This document shows positions 13,328 to 15,106 of a stretch of DNA of 15,106 nucleotides, piece after piece. The stretch's first letter is position 1, and the number at the start of each line of letters is the position of its first letter. The translations under genes and the position numbers were made by a program. Source of the DNA: Candidatus Rokuibacteriota bacterium. Lineage in GTDB: Bacteria > Methylomirabilota > Methylomirabilia > Rokubacteriales > CSP1-6. Under the pieces are notes generated by a model. The model was not told the origin of the DNA, did not search any database, and worked only from the letters and a program-made list of their open reading frames with translations. The stretch covers positions 1-15,106 of the forward strand of contig QHRT01000202.1 in NCBI GenBank assembly GCA_003220195.1, given 5' to 3'.

Positions 13328-14604
13328 GCGTCGCGCACGACGATTCACCGGAGGTCCTCGACTTCGTCGGCTCGCCCGACGCCGCGCGTCTCAGCCAGGT
13401 CGGCCCCGCGACGCCCGATCACACGCTGTACGCCAAGCGCGTGCCGTGCTTCGTCGACGTCGATCGGTTCGACGATCCATCGACCGTGTGGAAGGCGATC
13501 GACGCGAGTCTCGACCGCTTCGTCGAGGACTACACGGCGTACTTCGAGGCGAACCGCTTCGACGGCGCCCAGCTGGTGGATCCGCTGCCGAGGCTCGTCC
13601 TGGTGCCCGGGCTCGGCATGTTCACCGCGGGTGCCGATTGCCGGGCCGCCCGCATCGTGAACGATTTCTACCGGCACACGATCGACGTCATGGCAGGCGC
13701 GGTGCTGTTCGGCAAGTACGTGTCGCTCTCGCTGAAGGAAGCGTTCGAGGTCGAATACTGGCCGCGCGAGCTCTACAAGCTCACGCTGGCGCCGCCGGAG
13801 AAGGAGCTCGCGCGCCGGATCGTTCTGGTCACCGGTGGCGCGTCGGGCATCGGCCGCGCGGTCGCGCGACGGCTTGCCGCCGAGGCGGCGCACGTCGTCA
13901 TCGGCGACGTGGACGAAGCCGGTGCGCGCAAGACCGCCGACGACATCTGCGCCGCCGTCGGCGCCGGCCGCGCGTGCGGCCTCGCCATGGACGTGACGAG
14001 CGAAGCGTCGGTGCGCGCCGCGTTCGAGAAGACCGTGCTCGAGTACGGCGGTCTCGACGTGCTGGTCTCGAACGCCGGGATCGCGCACTCGGCGCCGGTC
14101 GCGGCGATGCAGCTCGACGACTGGATGCGTTCGTTCGCCGTCAACGCGACCGGCCACTTCCTGGTGGCACGCGAAGCCATGCGCGTCCTGCTCGCGCAGG
14201 GCCTCGGGGGTGCGCTGGTCTTCATCGCGACGAAGAACGTGATGTCGCCCGGCAAGGACTTCGCCGCGTACTCGGCCGCGAAGGCCGCCGAGGCGCAGCT
14301 CGCGAAGGTCCTGGCGCTCGAGGGCGGGCCGCACGGCATCCGCTCGAACATCGTGAATCCGGACGCGATCTTTCAGGACTCGCGGCTCTGGTCCGAGGAC
14401 GTGCGCCGCGAGCGCGCGGCCGCGCAGGGCATCGATCCCGGTCAGCTCGAGGAGTTCTATCGCCAGCGCAATCTTCTGGGCGCGCGCATCCTGCCCGAGG
14501 ATGTCGCCGAGGCCGTGCTGTTCTTCGCGTCCGATCGGTCGGCGAAGACGACCGGATGCACGCTCACCGTCGACGGTGGCTTGAAGGACGCGTTTCCGCG
14601 ATGA
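13324..14604 (+). CDS. Short-chain dehydrogenase part of the aldolase/SDR fusion
   Basis: The GTG at 13324 gives 426 residues. Residues 1-160 (DDSPEVLDFVGSPDAARLSQ, PATPDHTLYAKRVPCFVD) are the linker region characteristic of the bifunctional aldolase/dehydrogenase family, not of free SDRs. A Rossmann-fold SDR domain follows: TGGASGIG (170-177) for NAD(P), acidic Asp195 and Asp197 after the second strand (suggesting NAD preference), SNAGI (249-253), and the catalytic YSAAK (Tyr316, Lys320). The position 13 residues before Tyr, normally Ser, is Thr303 (IATKN), a conservative change. The C-terminal GCTLTVDGGLKDAFPR is typical. With the 266-residue aldolase part the total is about 692, the size of the intact fusion, so little is missing at the split. 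It overlaps the next gene by ATGA. Confidence 0.85.
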   Translation: MSVAHDDSPEVLDFVGSPDAARLSQVGPATPDHTLYAKRVPCFVDVDRFDDPSTVWKAIDASLDRFVEDYTAYFEANRFDGAQLVDPLPRLVLVPGLGMFTAGADCRAARIVNDFYRHTIDVMAGAVLFGKYVSLSLKEAFEVEYWPRELYKLTLAPPEKELARRIVLVTGGASGIGRAVARRLAAEAAHVVIGDVDEAGARKTADDICAAVGAGRACGLAMDVTSEASVRAAFEKTVLEYGGLDVLVSNAGIAHSAPVAAMQLDDWMRSFAVNATGHFLVAREAMRVLLAQGLGGALVFIATKNVMSPGKDFAAYSAAKAAEAQLAKVLALEGGPHGIRSNIVNPDAIFQDSRLWSEDVRRERAAAQGIDPGQLEEFYRQRNLLGARILPEDVAEAVLFFASDRSAKTTGCTLTVDGGLKDAFPR

Positions 14605-15106
14605 CGACGTTCGGCGTGATGCTGGCGCATCATCCGCCGAAGGAACAGCTGGCGCTCGTCAGGCGGGTCGAAGAGCTCGGATTCGACTCGGTGTGGACCG
14701 GCGATCATCTCTCGTTTCACAACCCGCTCTACGAGTCGCTCGCGCTGCTCGCGTCGTACGCCGGCATCACGAGCAGGATCCGCCTCGGGGTCGGTGTGTA
14801 TCTCCTGGCGCTCCGATCGCCGGCCGTCGCGGCGAAGACGGCGGCCACGGTCGACGTGCTGTCCGGGGGCCGCCTGATCTTCGGCGTCGGCGTGGGCGGC
14901 GAGAACCCGCGCGAGTTCGAGCTGGCGGGGGTTCCGTATCGCGAGCGCGGCGCGCGCGTGAACGAGGCCATCGACGTCGTGCGCACGCTGTGGCGCGACA
15001 CGCCGGCCACGTTCAAGGGCAGGTACTCGCAGTTCGACGGCGTCTCGATCGATCCCAAGCCCATCCAGAAACCATGTCCGCCGATCTGGATCGGTGGCCG
15101 ATCCGA
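14601..15106 (+). CDS. LLM-class flavin/F420-dependent oxidoreductase, partial (3' end outside window)
   Basis: The ATG at 14601 overlaps the dehydrogenase stop (ATGA), and the frame stays open to the window edge, giving 168 residues. MTTFGVMLAHHPPKEQL begins the TIM barrel. RVEELGFDSVWTGDHLSF (22-39), VDVLSGGRLIFGVGVGGE (94-111), VPYRERGARVNEAIDVVRTLW and KPIQKPCPPIWIGGRS (near the end) are the standard luciferase-like family blocks. It is recognisably related to the oxidoreductase at 289-1197 but diverged, so it is not a recent duplicate. Translational coupling to the SDR part implies that it acts in the same pathway, perhaps oxidising or cleaving an intermediate. The cofactor (FMN or F420) cannot be decided. 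The gene has no visible ribosome site of its own beyond the overlap. Confidence 0.85.
   Translation, partial: MTTFGVMLAHHPPKEQLALVRRVEELGFDSVWTGDHLSFHNPLYESLALLASYAGITSRIRLGVGVYLLALRSPAVAAKTAATVDVLSGGRLIFGVGVGGENPREFELAGVPYRERGARVNEAIDVVRTLWRDTPATFKGRYSQFDGVSIDPKPIQKPCPPIWIGGRS

Noticed and set aside
289..15106. The two LLM-class oxidoreductases as flanking repeats of a composite element
   Set aside because: They are in opposite orientation, clearly diverged in sequence, and no transposase, inverted termini or target duplication was seen.
1..15106. tRNA, rRNA, CRISPR array, insertion sequence or defence/toxin genes
   Set aside because: Reading through the window I saw no spaced repeats, transposase motifs, RNA gene signatures or nuclease/toxin motifs that would support any of these.

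Overview
The window is very GC-rich DNA (visibly about two thirds G+C, with G/C at most third codon positions) densely packed with bacterial metabolic and transport genes. It contains no tRNA, rRNA, phage, insertion sequence or CRISPR structure that I can see. The gene mix is two LLM-class flavin/F420-type oxidoreductases, two ABC importers, an acyl-CoA ligase, a DUF4124/aspartic-protease protein and a Calx-beta protein. This would suit an uncultured soil or sediment bacterium of the Rokubacteria/Methylomirabilota or deltaproteobacterial kind. That placement is an impression from gene style, not a demonstrated assignment.

Layout. (1) 1-270 (+): C-terminal end of a response-regulator receiver domain, running to a strong hairpin. 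(2) 289-1197 (-): an LLM-class oxidoreductase. (3) 1301-2694 (+): two polar amino-acid-type ABC permeases in tandem, with no binding protein or ATPase beside them. (4) 2734-7613 (-): a six-gene co-directional run read from right to left. It comprises a TAT-exported sugar-type solute-binding protein, two MalF/MalG-type permeases, a periplasmic DUF4124/retropepsin-like protein (broken near its C-terminus), TenA, and a TPR protein. Gaps within the run are tiny or overlapping. (5) 7714-9351 (-): an AMP-forming acyl-CoA ligase. (6) 9472-10050 (+): a glycine-zipper membrane protein followed by a 12-bp stem hairpin. (7) 10150-12373 (-): a secreted beta-propeller-like plus Calx-beta protein with a frameshift. 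(8) 12527-15106 (+): a two-part aldolase/short-chain dehydrogenase locus and a second LLM-class oxidoreductase cut by the window edge. These genes are joined by GTGA and ATGA stop/start overlaps.

The sugar-type importer run is the most coherent functional unit: an exported binding protein and two permeases share a transcript with TenA, which carries every expected active-site residue. Uptake of a thiamine-related pyrimidine is a reasonable guess, but the cognate ATPase is absent from the window. The aldolase/SDR/LLM-oxidoreductase unit looks like catabolism of a phosphorylated or hydroxylated carbon compound.

The most notable sequence-level observation is that three loci within about 9.5 kb carry broken reading frames. 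Two of them look like short internal deletions that remove conserved residues: one in the aspartic-protease gene and one in the first Calx-beta repeat. The third is a one-base frame change splitting the aldolase/dehydrogenase fusion, whose first part also lacks a normal start codon where homology begins. This may be real gene decay or an assembly artefact; raw reads would decide. I found no convincing novel defence, mobile or RNA-based system here.
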